Shown here: one piece after another, positions 47,894-60,463 of the stretch
Layout of the letters: every line of letters begins with the position of its first letter
How positions within the stretch are numbered: position 1 is the stretch's first letter
From: Urophycis tenuis
Taxonomy: Eukaryota; Chordata; Actinopteri; Gadiformes; Phycidae
Assembly: GCA_036785325.1 (NCBI GenBank)
Contig: JAXIVH010000005.1
Coordinates: forward strand, 4,336,669-4,400,668
DNA length: 64,000 bases
Direction of reading: 5' to 3'
Translations under genes and position numbers: made by a program
Notes under the pieces: model-generated
Databases searched by the model: none
Told to the model about the DNA's origin: nothing
The model's input: the letters and a program-made list of their open reading frames with translations, nothing else

Positions 47894-50800
47894 ATGTGTG
47901 CGTGTGTGCGCGTGTGTGTGCGTGTACCCACCGACAGTGCATTGAACCTGCGGTTCCTCCCACTGTCCGTCAGGCTTGCAGTGCACCACTGGGGAGTGAC
48001 GCTGTCTGAAGCCCGCATTGCACTGGTACCGGGTAATGGATTTCACAGGGTAGTACTCCTTCCTCTCCCCATACATGCTGGCGTTCTCAACCTCTGGCGG
48101 AGGCCCGCAAAATACTGCGGGCAGAAGCGCACTTCAGTCAGACTTGAGTCAGAAAATTAAGCCTATACGTACACGCGTTCTGCCAGTGCTCCCACACTGC
48201 ACTCCGTCAGGCCACGCGTACCTGGGCCTTTCTTGCAGGTGAACGGCAGGTGGTAGTTGCACGGCACGTCGTTCCACTGGCCACCCTCATGCCAGATCAT
48301 CACCACACAGTCCTCCCCCGAGTTGAAGTAGTTGTCCGGCTGGTTGGGCCTCCAGTTCATGTATTGCTTGAGAGCGGATTACCAATATCAAGGGTTTATT
48401 TTGATCATTTGTGAACCCGTTCACACCCATGTCCACTGTTAAGTGTCTGATATATTTACGTTTCAATAGCTGTTCATTTCATTCTTCTTTGTTATCCTAC
48501 AGTATCCTGACCTACACTTACCAGCGGTGTGCCATCTGTCCAGCGGAAGTCATTCTCAACTGTTTTATCATTCAGTCCAATCCACTGGTAGTCTTGTGCA
48601 TTCGCTGTGGGAAAACAGTGAATGAATGATGTGCTTCACTTCAAACTGTGTCTTTGCACACGAGCACTCGACCCAGATGCTACTCACAGTTGACAAAGTC
48701 TTGCTCCTCCGGGGTGATGATGCTGACCAGGTGAGAATCAATGCTCCTGCACCGCTGCTCCGCATCCAACCACCTCTCTCGCTCAAAGAAGTGCCGGTAA
48801 CAGTTGCCCTGGAACTTAGTCCAGCCGGCCTCGCACTTCTGCTCATCTGCCAGCAACCACAACCGATAGGTTCAATCAATGCTGTCTCCTCATCAGGACA
48901 CTTCAAATGAAGGTGTACAGTCACAGAAAAGGCTGCCGAGCAGTTTGTTGACATTTTAGATCTATTCAACATTAACATTGTAGATCTATTTCCCACCAGT
49001 ACAATAATAACAATTACATTATAACATTATATAAATAACATTTATGAATAATTATTAGTCAACCCATGTTATGAACAAATGATTGACATGTACATAAAAT
49101 GAGTCAACAATACAAAGATGGGTGTTGGATACAGTAGGTCATCAAACAAACAAACAACAAATGTCCCATAACATAATGCAACATTTTATACAATACTTTA
49201 CCTTGAGTACCATGTGCTGTACTTTGAAGTAAACAGCATAATATTACATTTTCGACTGTCGGAACGGTTCTATTACCACTGGCTGCAGCATGTTAATCAT
49301 GGAATAGCTGTGGAAGCATAGCCTAAATACTGCAGCTTCTACATAGCCAGAGCTCATAATGATACCGTCCACTGCTGGCCTCGATTTTGACTGTTGTTAG
49401 TGATTATTAGCTGAAGCAGAACCAACCCTACCAATCTCACAGCGATCCCCTCCATAACTGGGCAGGCATAAGCATTTGTAAGAGTCGGCACTTTCCACAC
49501 AGGTGGCTCCGTTGGCACAGGGGTTGGAATGGCACACATCTACTTCTGTAAAAAAGGCGCTGGCGTGAGGCATTGGTCTCAGCAAACCTTAGTCTACCAG
49601 CAGGTGAGTTGTGTTGTGTGTTGCGGTTGTAGCAGCATGTCTTTTGGTAGAATTCGACTGATGTCCCATGATCCAAAAAACACTTACATGTATGCACTTC
49701 AAGTTACTTTGTTGTTAAAATCCCTTAAACTCACCCCGTCATCCTCCTCAGGGATCAAAACAATTGTATTGAACATTTTGCAGTAAGTGTACTTTTGGAT
49801 CAGCAGTTCAATATGTCAGAATTCAAATCCGCAAACGAGCAGAGAACACATATGATGCCAGAGATCATATGTAGCATAGGTTGAGCAGGCATGAAGCAGA
49901 CAGAGAGCAGACTTACGGGCACAGCAGACCAGTCTGAAGATCCATGTCATAAACATATGTGACACACTGTTTCCTTACATTACATGTGTGATGTATTGAC
50001 TTAAAAACATACAAGAACAATAGAACATGTAGAACAATACACCATCATTAGATGTGAACCAAGAAGTGGTGGAATGCAATACAACATATCACAAACAATA
50101 TACAGAAAAGGGGACAGAGCACACAGAGCAAAACATATTATTAATATTATACTTATTTGCTAACATTGCTAACTGACGATGGAAGCTTTTGGGTTAGTCA
50201 ATACTATGACTTACCTTTTAATTCTTCAGTGACGCTAGGTGCCTGAAGAGTCAGGGCCGGTGGTTGGGTGACAGGGGCAGCCAGTGCTGCAGGGTCAATG
50301 TCAGGGCTAATGCTCCCATACAAATCCTCTGCAGTCTCTACTTCAAGCGTGTTCCCCTCCAAGAACCCTTCTGGTTCTGTTGCTGGGTGTTGTCCAGAGT
50401 CATCCCCCGATGAAACACCAGAATTTCCACTACCAGAGAAGGTGCTTCTGCTGGTGCTTCCCTCTCCACTGTACTCCACTGACCCTCGTCTGAGCTCAAG
50501 GGATTGAGTGGCTGTGGAGGACACCTCTGTCATCACATTTTCATGCAAGAAGGTCACACTGCCTTCTTCTTCACGAGTAGATGACTCAGATCCAGATATT
50601 CCAGATCCAGATATTCCAGATCCAGAGTTTCCAGACCCAAAGTTTCCAGACCCAAAGTTTCCAGATCCAGAAATTCCAGAGCCAGAATTTCCAGGGCCGA
50701 AGATTTCACCCCCCGAGCCTAACTGAATTCCAGAGGATTCAAATACAGACAGGTCTCCAATGCTTCCTTCCCCAGAACCATAGGATAAAACCCCAGATGC

Positions 50801-53800
50801 CTCCTGTTCTCCAGAGGTTGACTCTGTAAGGTCAGTAAACCCTGATCCAACAAAGGTCATGCCTGAGAAGAACCCAGAGCCGTCCCCAGAGCCTGAACTA
50901 CTCAGACCACTTGTCAGGCCTGATCCTGAAATGTCTCCAGAGCCACTGAATTGAAGAAGTCCTCCCCCCAACTCATACTCCTTATGGGGAACTGAGGTGG
51001 AAATATCAACCAGTTCACCATCTATCAGTAGGATGTGAACCTCTCCATTGCCTGATTCTTCTCCTGATAACCCGCTGGAAGGCTCTTCAGTGGAGGCAGA
51101 ACCAGACAACATGCCACAAGATGTTCCGCTGCCAGATATGTCTGAGGAGGGAGAACCACTCTCACCAGGGCTACAACCGGATCCTGCCATCTCCATGCTA
51201 CCACTAACCATCCCAGAGCTGCTGTCAGGAAGGTAAGTGAGGATATCTGTGCTGCCCTTTCCTGCTTCTTGAGGTCCTCCTGAAGCAGAGCCTTCTCCAG
51301 ACAGAACACTGAGACTACCTGAGAAAATTATTTCAAAGCCTGATCCCAGTCCACTGGTCTCGGATCCAGAAAGGTTGTCGCCGCTAAATCCAGATCCTCC
51401 AGGATGGAGTTCAGCACTTACACTGCCAGACTGCTCTCCAGATCCAGACATGTCTCCTGAAGTAATGAGGTCTCCGGACCCAGATAAGACCCCAGAACCA
51501 GATATGTCTCCAGAACCAGATAGGTCACCCGAAATTGATAAATCACCAGATCCAGGCATCACACCAGATCCAGACAGGTCTCCAGAACCAGAAATTACCC
51601 CAGATCCTGAAACGTCTCCGGACCCAAATAGGATCCCAGGACCAGACAAGTCTCCGGAACCAGATAGGACCCCAGAACCAGATGGGTCGCCGGAACATAA
51701 TAGGACCCCAGAACCAGAAAGGTCTGTGGAACCAGATAGGACCCCAGAACCAGACAGGTCTCCAGTTCCAGATGGCTCACCCGACCCAGGCACAACACCA
51801 GATCCTGACAGGTCCCCGGAACCAGATATGTCACCAGAGCTGGGTACGACACCAGATCCAGAAGCTGACTGGTCTCCAGAGTGATCACCAGAGGCACTGC
51901 TGACTCCCACACCAGACCCGTAATCCACTGAGCCTGATCCAGAACCTGAAAGCTCCACAGAGATTGGCAGGGCTATGGATGGAGGTGCTGTAGAAAAAAA
52001 AGATGCAGGACACATGTCAGGAAATAGAAAACAAACCGAATCAGGAACAAAACAACAAAGAAAGAGGAGTCTGTGATGTTTTGGGTGATTTATGTTGTCA
52101 CTTGTGAGAGAACCACAACTTACCAGGCCTGAGAATATCAGTTATTGATGTAAAGTTTAACAAAGCTTCTTGGATCTCTGTGATGTTCAATCCAGTTTCA
52201 TTGGCGATGAGTAAAATGTCCACTATCGGAATCAACGTACATAACATACAATTGTTATTTAAATAAATAAGTTCTTATGGGTAATTACAGGACAACATTT
52301 GTACAGAGTTGCTGCACTACTTACCTCTGAAACAATAGGCATCGTATTTGGCATAAGGGTCGGGAAAGCCAGTCTGGTTGGAGTGAATATACACTGTGTG
52401 CACTCCTGATTTCCCTGCCCCGCACTGCGCCCTGGGGTTGTTGATGGGGTAGCGAACACTGCGATCAAGGAGCCAGCCAGCACGACACTTATCAAAGCCC
52501 ATTTTCCAAGTGGCATACAGCTCTCCTGTCGAGGCGAGGGTCGCTTTTTCCTCCTGACAGCGAGAGAGTGCCTCATCATATGTGAAGCCTTCACTGGAAC
52601 TGACGTGGAAGACCTCACCTTAGATGTGCCAAGGAATTCAGAGAAAAATGTCAGCGTTGGTGGATTAGGCAAAAGTAAATAAAAAGAGCATGGGAACCAA
52701 ATTGTTATACCCCACAAAAAGGTCCCACCTTTGAGCCCATCAATGTAGCAATACACATCATAGCGCTCATCTGCTGGTCTCAAGCCATAGGACCTGACCC
52801 CAGGCTGTTCCATCAGGTCTCCTGCACACTTATCCCGAGGGGACACAATGGGGTACCTGGATGTGGATAAAGTTAATAAATAATATGTTCATTTGGATAT
52901 TGGACATGTGCTTCACCAGCTAGCTCTGGAGGTTTAGCATGTAAGTAATGACCTGACTGTCTGATCCAGTAACCAGCCTGCATCACACTGGTGATAACCA
53001 GCTCTGTACGCAGCCTGAAGTTGTTCTGCAGTGGCAATGGAGGCCCCGATACTCTGGCATGCCAGCTGTGCCTCCACAAATGAAAACGCATAGCGACCAG
53101 TGCCTGAACGGTAATGGAACACTAGGCCTAGAAAGGAAAAAACCAACAAGCATTTATCTTAATCAGTTTGTAATGCTATGTTGTCTTTAATTTGAGTTGG
53201 AGACATTTGAAGTCCTTACCAGTCGGAGGCATCACAAAGCCTCTGTCAGGCTCCCTGTCGATCTGAGTCCTAGTCGTGACCTTCTCTATAACCTCATGGA
53301 TGACCTCTATAACGTTGGGTGGCTGGGTCAGGGACAACTCGGTCGGGCTCTGCGTGAAGTCAAAGGTGGGCTGCTGAGTCACCACTTCACCAACCGCCTC
53401 GCTCTCCTTCGTTGTGCTGAACAGAACCTTGGGGGTTATTGTTACTGTGGCAACGCTCAGGATGCTACTGTCCACTTCTGTAAAGGAATCCATGCCTGAG
53501 CCCTCTTCGTCTGGGGATTCTATACGTGAGAGATGAGAAAGAGGAACTGTTAATACCCATCTTCATCATCATTTTGCAGGAAGGGTGGTAATAGGAATCA
53601 AGAGACAGTGCTATACTAACAGTACTCGCTGGCTGGTGAGTTGTGGCTCTAACATGGCCGAGTGCACCCACCTGTGTAGCAGAAGGCATCGTAGCGGGAC
53701 TCAAGAAGGGGGTATCCCGTTTGGTTGGCATGCAGGTAGACAGTGCGTACCCCCAGCAGACCCCCGCCACATTGCGGCCTGCGGACATTGATGGGGTATC

Positions 53801-55309
53801 GGACGCTCATGTCGGCCAGCCAGCCGGCGTTACAGACGTCCATGCCCCCCTGCCAAGCCAGGTAAAGCTGTCCCGTAGTGGCCAACTGAGCCCCCTGCAG
53901 AGCGCACTGGTCCACAGCCTCGGCATAGGTGAACTTAGCCGCAGAGCCGCTGTAGAAAACTCTGCCTTCATGAGGCGAAACGATTAAGGGGGAATAGATT
54001 AGTAACATGAATCTGAAAATCATGCCGCTATAAAAAATGGATGGATGAAGCATTTTGCAGCACTTTTCAGCAGAAGTACCTATCATCGTCTCAGTGAAAC
54101 AGTAGACGTCATAAGTCTCGTTGACATCTCTCACTCCGTAGGTCCTGACCCCAGGAAAGTCGTCTTTGTCACCATAGCAGTTCTCTCGCGGATCATGAAT
54201 CGGGTACCTGATGATGAAAAGTGTAGTAGGGATTGATCTCCAATATCCAAGTTGTCAAAGTAATTAATGTACATAGATCCAGGCCAAATCCAGGTTGCCA
54301 AGTTGCCAACCGACCTGACTGTTTGATCAGAGAGCCAGCCAGCATCACATTGGTGGAATCCATCATCATAAGCAGCCTGGAGCTGTTCAGGGGTAGCAAT
54401 GACGGCACTGTTCTGGATGCAGGCAGCCTTGGCTTTTTCAAATGTTAAACTGTAGCGAGTAGTTATGGCACGATAGTGAAAAACAATTCCTGAAGAGAAA
54501 AAGCAAATGCATGAATTTCACCGGGGTATCCCTTGTGCAACACCTTTAAGTGGAGGTCAACTGACTAGTGCATTCTAGCTGTGCTTGGTTCTGTTGGAAT
54601 ACCTTGGACATGAACGTGGACAGTGTCATGGCTGTCCTCAATGCCTTGCTGAACCTCACAGCAGTAGACCCCCGTGTCGTTAGAGCGCAGCTCCGACACC
54701 TTGATGCTTGCGTCGCTGGGGGTCGAGGGGTAGCCCACCATTTGAACCCTGTCCAGGTAGTTGGCGTCGATGCGCACGCGTCCCTCCATCGCTACGAGCA
54801 CCGTGGTGACTTTCTCCTTGGTGACGCGGCTCCATTTGATGCGATGGGAGAGCGGTGTCACAGTGGGCGCCCCCGGGTCGTTGACAGTGTGGTCCTGCGA
54901 GGAGGGACATGATTAGTGCTTGGCTGTCACGGTGAACAGATTCAGGGCTTCTGGCCAATATCAATCCTATATAATCAACATATACCTGGAAGTAGCACGG
55001 TAGTATCATGGACCCTCCCAGTAGAGGGCGCTGGTGGCCCTCCAGCGGAATGCTAACACTAAGTACTTCTTCAGGATCTAGAGGAAGAAACGTGTAAAAC
55101 AACAACATAGAAAACTGATGGTGAAAGTAATCCAAAATGTGTTACGTCTTAATTTGTTGATCCAATGGATGAAGTGATTATGATGCTGGCACTTAATGGA
55201 TGAAGCAATACGCTTACTTACCCAGAAAAGAGACGTCATCGTACATATAGTCAAAGGTTGCTGAAATGACGTTTAGACATAATGATAGTATTGTAATCCT
55301 CTTCCACAT
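47449..55309 (-). CDS. acan: Aggrecan core protein
   Basis: The large chondroitin-sulfate proteoglycan of cartilage, 1530 aa. Coding exons: 55309-55222, 55077-54986, 54894-54603, 54489-54315, 54207-54080, 53965-53672, 53519-53220, 53127-52953, 52856-52729, 52618-52325, 52222-52124, 51987-50215, 49545-49432, 48846-48688, 48604-48522, 48366-48222, 48114-47932, 47519-47449. All phases chain. Domains: signal peptide; G1 Ig (to about 157); hyaluronan-binding link modules 158-258 and 259-356; interglobular segment to 456; a second link pair 457-655 (G2); a 33-residue exon; a 591-residue Ser-Gly repeat region (689-1279) for chondroitin sulfate; EGF (CHSNPCANGATC); C-type lectin (QPD, WND motifs, to 1446); sushi (to 1507); and a short basic tail. 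Among lecticans only aggrecan has G2, which settles the identity. GIVFHYRAITTRYSL and YPIHDPRENCYGDKDDFPGV are close to mammalian aggrecan. The glycan region is much shorter than in mammals and I see no keratan-sulfate hexapeptide array. The exon 1 acceptor (TTTGCAG) implies an upstream noncoding exon. Confidence 0.97.
47637..47930. repeat. Compound (GT)n microsatellite filling acan intron 17
   Basis: GT repeats with TTTGT, ATAT, GGGT and CTGT interruptions cover about 290 of the 412 bases between acan exon 18 (ends 47519) and exon 17 (starts 47932). The tract begins within a few bases of the exon 17 donor. All long ORFs here are dinucleotide translations. Confidence 0.97.
50585..51980 (-). 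repeat. Coding Ser-Gly tandem repeats of acan
   Basis: Degenerate six-residue units such as SGSGDL and SGSGVL alternate through about 51370-51980, with a second cluster of GSGNF/GSGIS units at about 50585-50710. Each SG dipeptide is a potential glycosaminoglycan attachment site. The opposite strand is also open because of the repeat, giving a spurious Pro/Asp-rich ORF. Confidence 0.9.
55018..55031 (+). promoter_or_regulatory. Candidate CTCF site inside acan coding exon 2
   Basis: The + strand reads CCAGTAGAGGGCGC, matching every position of the CTCF core consensus CCASYAGRKGGCRS. It overlaps codons for the start of the G1 Ig domain, so the bases are also under coding constraint. Binding is inferred. 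Confidence 0.45.
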
Positions 55310-55556
55310 ATTGTGCCTGCAAATTAAGTGGTAAAAGCAAAACAGGTCAATGAAGTTAGTAAAATACTAATATACATTAAGGATACGCCTCAACTGAGAC
55401 GTTTTAATATTTCCTTATTATTAACAACCAATGCCATAGTAAATATTGGGCCCAGGATAGATTTTTTTTTAGGATAGATTTTTTTTTCTTCTATTATTCC
55501 AAGCCACCTAAACGTTGAATTTGATGTATTATTTGTGGAGTGGTGAAGAATACAAA

Positions 55557-55619
<63 letters not shown>

Positions 55620-55633
55620 GTGGGTGTGTGTGT

Positions 55634-55667
<34 letters not shown>

Positions 55668-55670
55668 ACG
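55557..55670. repeat. (GT)n microsatellite upstream of acan
   Basis: A GT tract of about 110 bases with a few GGGT interruptions, roughly 250 bp upstream of the acan start codon exon. Confidence 0.95.
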
Positions 55671-57218
55671 CCTGCATGTGTGTTTGTGTTTCAACAGCCT
55701 TTTTCTCCATTTACAGAGAGCTATTGGACTGAAAAGCACTTTATGGTGGTCAACAGCTTGAGTTGGACATCCTGTGAGCTGCACATTATCAGATGAATGA
55801 GGTGCTGTGTAATTCAATAATTCATATTCTAGGGTGTGCGTCACGAAACAAAAAGAGAAACATTGAGAGGTCATGAAGCCGTTAGTAAAAGCCCAGCCCT
55901 CGGGTCATGTAAGACGTTGCTACCATTGCAAAGTGATTGAAAACCTGAGGCTCTGCTGGCCTACCCTCTGGAAAGAGCAAACAGTCCGAACAGCTATTCC
56001 ACTTTTGGCGCCGCCAGACATTCTGCATGTCAGCGCAAACTGCGCTGAATGTCCTTATTCAGGTTTTTATTTATTCAATTCTAACAGGATTTAGATTCAA
56101 CGCCACACTTATGAGGCGAGAGTGAACCAAGGGTAACGGACTGGACAAACTGTGACCCCCACGTCTCGCTGAAACAAAACAAACCTCCAAAATTGGCCCT
56201 CATGCATTTGGCCCCCGGAAAGCCTTTCTCTGAGTGAGCGACAGTTGAGTCGTTGCGCGGGGGGTCCTAACGGCTTCACACTGCGCTCATTCAACACGAG
56301 CGGCAGGAGCTATTCCCGTAGAGACCTGGGGGCCCATAGACCAGATCTGTTCCCTTCTGAAGCAGGTATTATGGTCGCTCTGACGACATTGGGGCCTATG
56401 CAAACATTGCAGTGTGTTAGCGCGGAGGCCCTTCCCATCAGGCCTCAACACTACTCACATTCAGATGAAATAATTAGAAAGTGCAGAGGAATGAGGCAGA
56501 GGCGGGCTGACTGTGGCCGCCGGGACTCTGATCCACAACAAAGCAGCGCTTCAGGAATGTCTTCGCAATTTTCATTCATTCTAAAAGGCTCCATTTGTGC
56601 ATAACATGGGGAACATTTTTCCTTTTGGAAAATAAATATGAACTGAAGAACTTGAACTTGTACATATTTTTCTGTGTCTATCTCCCCAGCCAGGAAGATA
56701 ACCCATAGTATAGAACAAACGACAACAAACAAACATCATATCTTCTTAGTAACATATTATAACTTGATAACAATGGGCTTAATGTCAAAGCCATTATCCT
56801 AACTTGCTCTAAATCTTGTGTAGTTTAACCACCTCAGCAGATAAATAAGTAATTACAATGAAAAAAAGTGGCAATGACTGAATGTCTAAGTTATACTTCT
56901 TGAATCTGCACAAAATGTGATGCACAGGACAACCAAAGCTTGCCTACCTGTTGAGATGTGTCCCCAAGAATAAAGTACGGATGGCGTTGATATCTCAGTC
57001 TGATAGTGGAGTCTTCGGTGACTGAAATCCCAGTCGACGCGAGGCTGTCCTCCACTACACCTCACACACACAAGCACAAGACGGAGAGAGGGTTCTCCGC
57101 TGAGGACCAGGCTAAGTTGTCAAAGTTCGATGGAGGGGCGGAGGGGCCAGACGCCTGGAAAGAGGAGAGGCTGTTTCACCGACCCCATGGCACATGGCAG
57201 GTATGAGGTAACCTGCCT

Positions 57219-57391
<173 letters not shown>

Positions 57392-58344
57392 GGAGGGGGG
57401 GGGGATTTTATTTGAAGTATACAAATAACATTTAAAATTAAGGAAAAACAATTATTTAATTTAGTTGGCGCTAGGGTTATTTTGATTTATCGGGCAATGT
57501 GATAATTTGAGTTTCTACGCTATATTTATGAAAAAAAATATTACGGTAGAAGTACAAGGTATGTTTAATACCTTTAACTAACTTTATTTGTGAGGGTTCT
57601 ACTCCATCCAGTGGCTTTTGAAACAAAGCTGTTCTTTCATGAGTTCCTTTACAAGGGTACTGCAAACCTCTTAAAGGGCAGGAAATACCACGTCCTGAAT
57701 TCTCGCACACACATAGGTCTGTCCAAAAAGAGAGCTTTTATTTAAATATTGTCACATTGTTGTTTGATTTCATTCAAGTAACATTCAGCCTTGTAAAATA
57801 TATTAGTTTGATTGTTATTAAATGATGCAAAACAGTTGTAGGCCTACAGTTGGCCTACTGGCCATATTTGTTTGTTGTAAAAATGATATACGGGAACTAA
57901 TTCTCCATGGGATTTTCCTAGTTGATGTTAGATTCACATAAGACAATCGTGAGAGGAGTATTTCAGAGCAGGTGTTACTCTTTTGTGCTGCTCCCCATTT
58001 AACTGAACTCACCTGAACTCCACTGTACAGTTTATAGATAGTTGCTTGACAGGGTGTGTACCCAGATGCTATATTTGTCCCAAAGCATAATGGGAAAATG
58101 TACTTGCACTACAGGATCTGAAGTCAACACATTTCCTCAACACCCAGTTACCGCTGACTATTTACCTTACTGTCAACAGAACAGACGTTGGGCAATACAC
58201 AACTGATGCTGAAGTCAGCGGTGGAAGAGGTACTGTGCTTCATGGAATATTTTAACGGAGAAAACAAAACAACCAACTGTGATCCGCTAAAATGAAGCGT
58301 TGTAGTCCCGGGGCTGCGTTTGGCTGGAGGAGCTACAGAGATGT

Positions 58345-58367
58345 GGGGGGGGGGGGGGGGGGGGGGG
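58345..58367. repeat. Poly-G run (23 G)
   Basis: Twenty-three consecutive G on the + strand in the acan-ppip5k1 intergenic region. Confidence 0.95.
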
Positions 58368-59145
58368 AGTAACGTTCAGCGTTGCTGTCTACGCGTGTTC
58401 CAGGCCAAACGAGCCGCGGAAGTAGGCTACTTATCTTTTCAGGTGTATAAGTAAAGACATGTTTATCTCTTTCGCCCATTGTGTGTCTTTTAACCGCCCT
58501 GAAATAAGCAGCTCCGAAATAAAAATCGGTCCAAGTGGCCGTTGCTGCATTGTTTTTACCTACCGGTATGTAGGCCTATGTAATTATTTTGGAATTGGCT
58601 TCGAGTAAAAACAGGTGCATATATACACATGATTCTTTTGTACATGTAGCCTAGAGCCATTCAATTCTAAATCAAGCATTTCGTGGTCAAAAGTCGATCT
58701 TGGCACTTGTGTGTTGGAATAGCATGTGAGACAAGTTTTTTCTGTACTGCCACATAAAGGATGGACTCTGTATGCTGCAGTATGACAACCGCAACCGCTG
58801 CCACAAGGACACGCAGACGCGTTAAACAAGGCTTATCCGTGGGTGTTTGTGGAGGCTCGTGTGAATTGAATGAACACATCGCGACGAGATCCTATTGAAG
58901 GTGTTGCTGACAGAACTCAGACAGACCCTCTTTTCAGCCAGCAGCCGCAGATCCGGGCACTAACCGGCTGATAAAGGGCCTTGTCTGACAGACCAACGAC
59001 CAGGACCAGACCGCCGGCCAGCCCCCACCCTTTCTGCTGCGCACACTCCAGGCCTATTAACTGCTGCATTTCCTGCATAACTGCATGGGAGGTGTGTGTC
59101 TCACCTGAAAGAGGTCTAACAAGCATGTTTTACAGGGGTTTGTGT

Positions 59146-59158
59146 CACGTGTCACGTG
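59146..59158. promoter_or_regulatory. Two adjacent CACGTG E-boxes
   Basis: CACGTG at 59146-59151 and 59153-59158, formed by a direct repeat of GTCACGT. Palindromic CACGTG is bound by MYC/MAX, USF and MiT/TFE factors. It lies about 1.1 kb before the likely ppip5k1 first exon; function is inferred. Confidence 0.4.
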
Positions 59159-60129
59159 GCTGAAGTGGTTCAGCTGTAACGTTAAAATAACTTCCATCTG
59201 GCCGACTCCATATGATGTAGGGAGATTTGTTTATTAGTGTTGTGTTCTGTGTCAGAAATGAATCTCTCTTTGGAATTTAGGTGTCTATTCTGGCCACCCC
59301 CAGCCGGATAGCTTTTCATGGTGATCTTTTACTAAGGGAATTTGTTCTTCTGTATAAAGACAGTTGATGGACATACCCATTATAACTATATAGCATGTAT
59401 ACAAAAACCGTGGGTTCATGCAGTAAAAAAGAAAGACTAAGACTATGTTGTATGTGCCATCCCATAATTTAAGTATAATAAACTGTGGTTATATTTAATA
59501 TTAAATTTATGTATTGTTGTGACACATTTCATACACACTTTAGAAATGCTGGTTCCATAACATCAGCCTAACAGATTAACAGCTGTAACAGATATGAACT
59601 TCACAATAGCATTAATCAGGATCATGAATCATGGGATATTAACCTGTAGTGATAAACCCTATGCAGCGGCTACGGGTACATTCATAACACCTCCCACGCC
59701 CCTATCCTGACCTGACCCATGGCTTTCAGACCTCTGACTATGGCTAATTGAAGCCACGTGCGAGCAAAGGGCTATAGGCTGCTTCTGGGTTCTTTGTGAC
59801 AGGGGGTTTGGACAATGTTAGACACCAAGTATAAGGGGGATCAGAAGTTAGTTTAAACCTGAGTAAACTGTACAGTAGTTAAGTAGCCTATTTAACATCA
59901 AATCAGGGAAATAGGTTTGTTGCATAATTGCAGGTACACATTCCAATGGGATTATTCATGGTGTTAAGGGAAGCGCTTTATGTAATATATTTATATATTT
60001 ATTAGTCTATATATAGCACTAATACTATTGCTAGTGGCTCTTCATTTGCCCCTCCCACTTCAAACGCAAGAGGGCGCTGCTGCTCCTTGGTCCATAGGGA
60101 ATACCACTCGGAGCAGAATCGCTGTCTTT

Positions 60130-60463
60130 CGTCACGTATTGGTTAAAACAGTTGAGGTCACACCCTTGTGAACAAAACACGTTTTCCTATTGGCTACCCT
60201 TCACAACCATCGGTTTCTGATTCGAAATGCGAAACATAAGACTGGTGTCGCGAACAAGCTGTCAAGACAATAAACCGAACAGGTCTACGTTGTAATGCTA
60301 CTCCGTAAGTAGCCACGATCTGATTCAGTAATGTAATGTCGATCCTGTTCGGTGGATGGGAAGCGTGTTCCGCGTTTCAAGTGCTAGCCGCGGATATTCG
60401 CTGTCATCATGGGAGACTTGTTTACGTCTCGTAGCCGATTCCAGCACACCAGCTAACGTGAGT
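60130..60463 (+). promoter_or_regulatory. Candidate ppip5k1 promoter and noncoding first exon
   Basis: Two inverted CCAAT boxes (TATTGG at about 60137 and 60187) are followed by a CpG-bearing stretch. A good donor (AAC|GTGAGT) sits at 60458-60463. It could splice to the acceptor TTATTGCAG at about 61915-61923, which begins the exon that carries the start codon. The start site and exon 1 are inferred; they contain no long open frame of their own. Confidence 0.4.

Noticed and set aside
51375..51884. Plus-strand Pro/Asp repeat ORF of 169 codons
   Set aside because: Reverse complement of the acan Ser-Gly repeats, open because of the repeat pattern.
47449..55309. Versican, neurocan or brevican
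   Set aside because: These lecticans have only one link pair. The second pair (G2) seen here is specific to aggrecan.
60060..60085. Possible CTCF site AGAGGGCGCTGC near the ppip5k1 promoter
   Set aside because: The right half fits but the CCASY half is mismatched at several positions.
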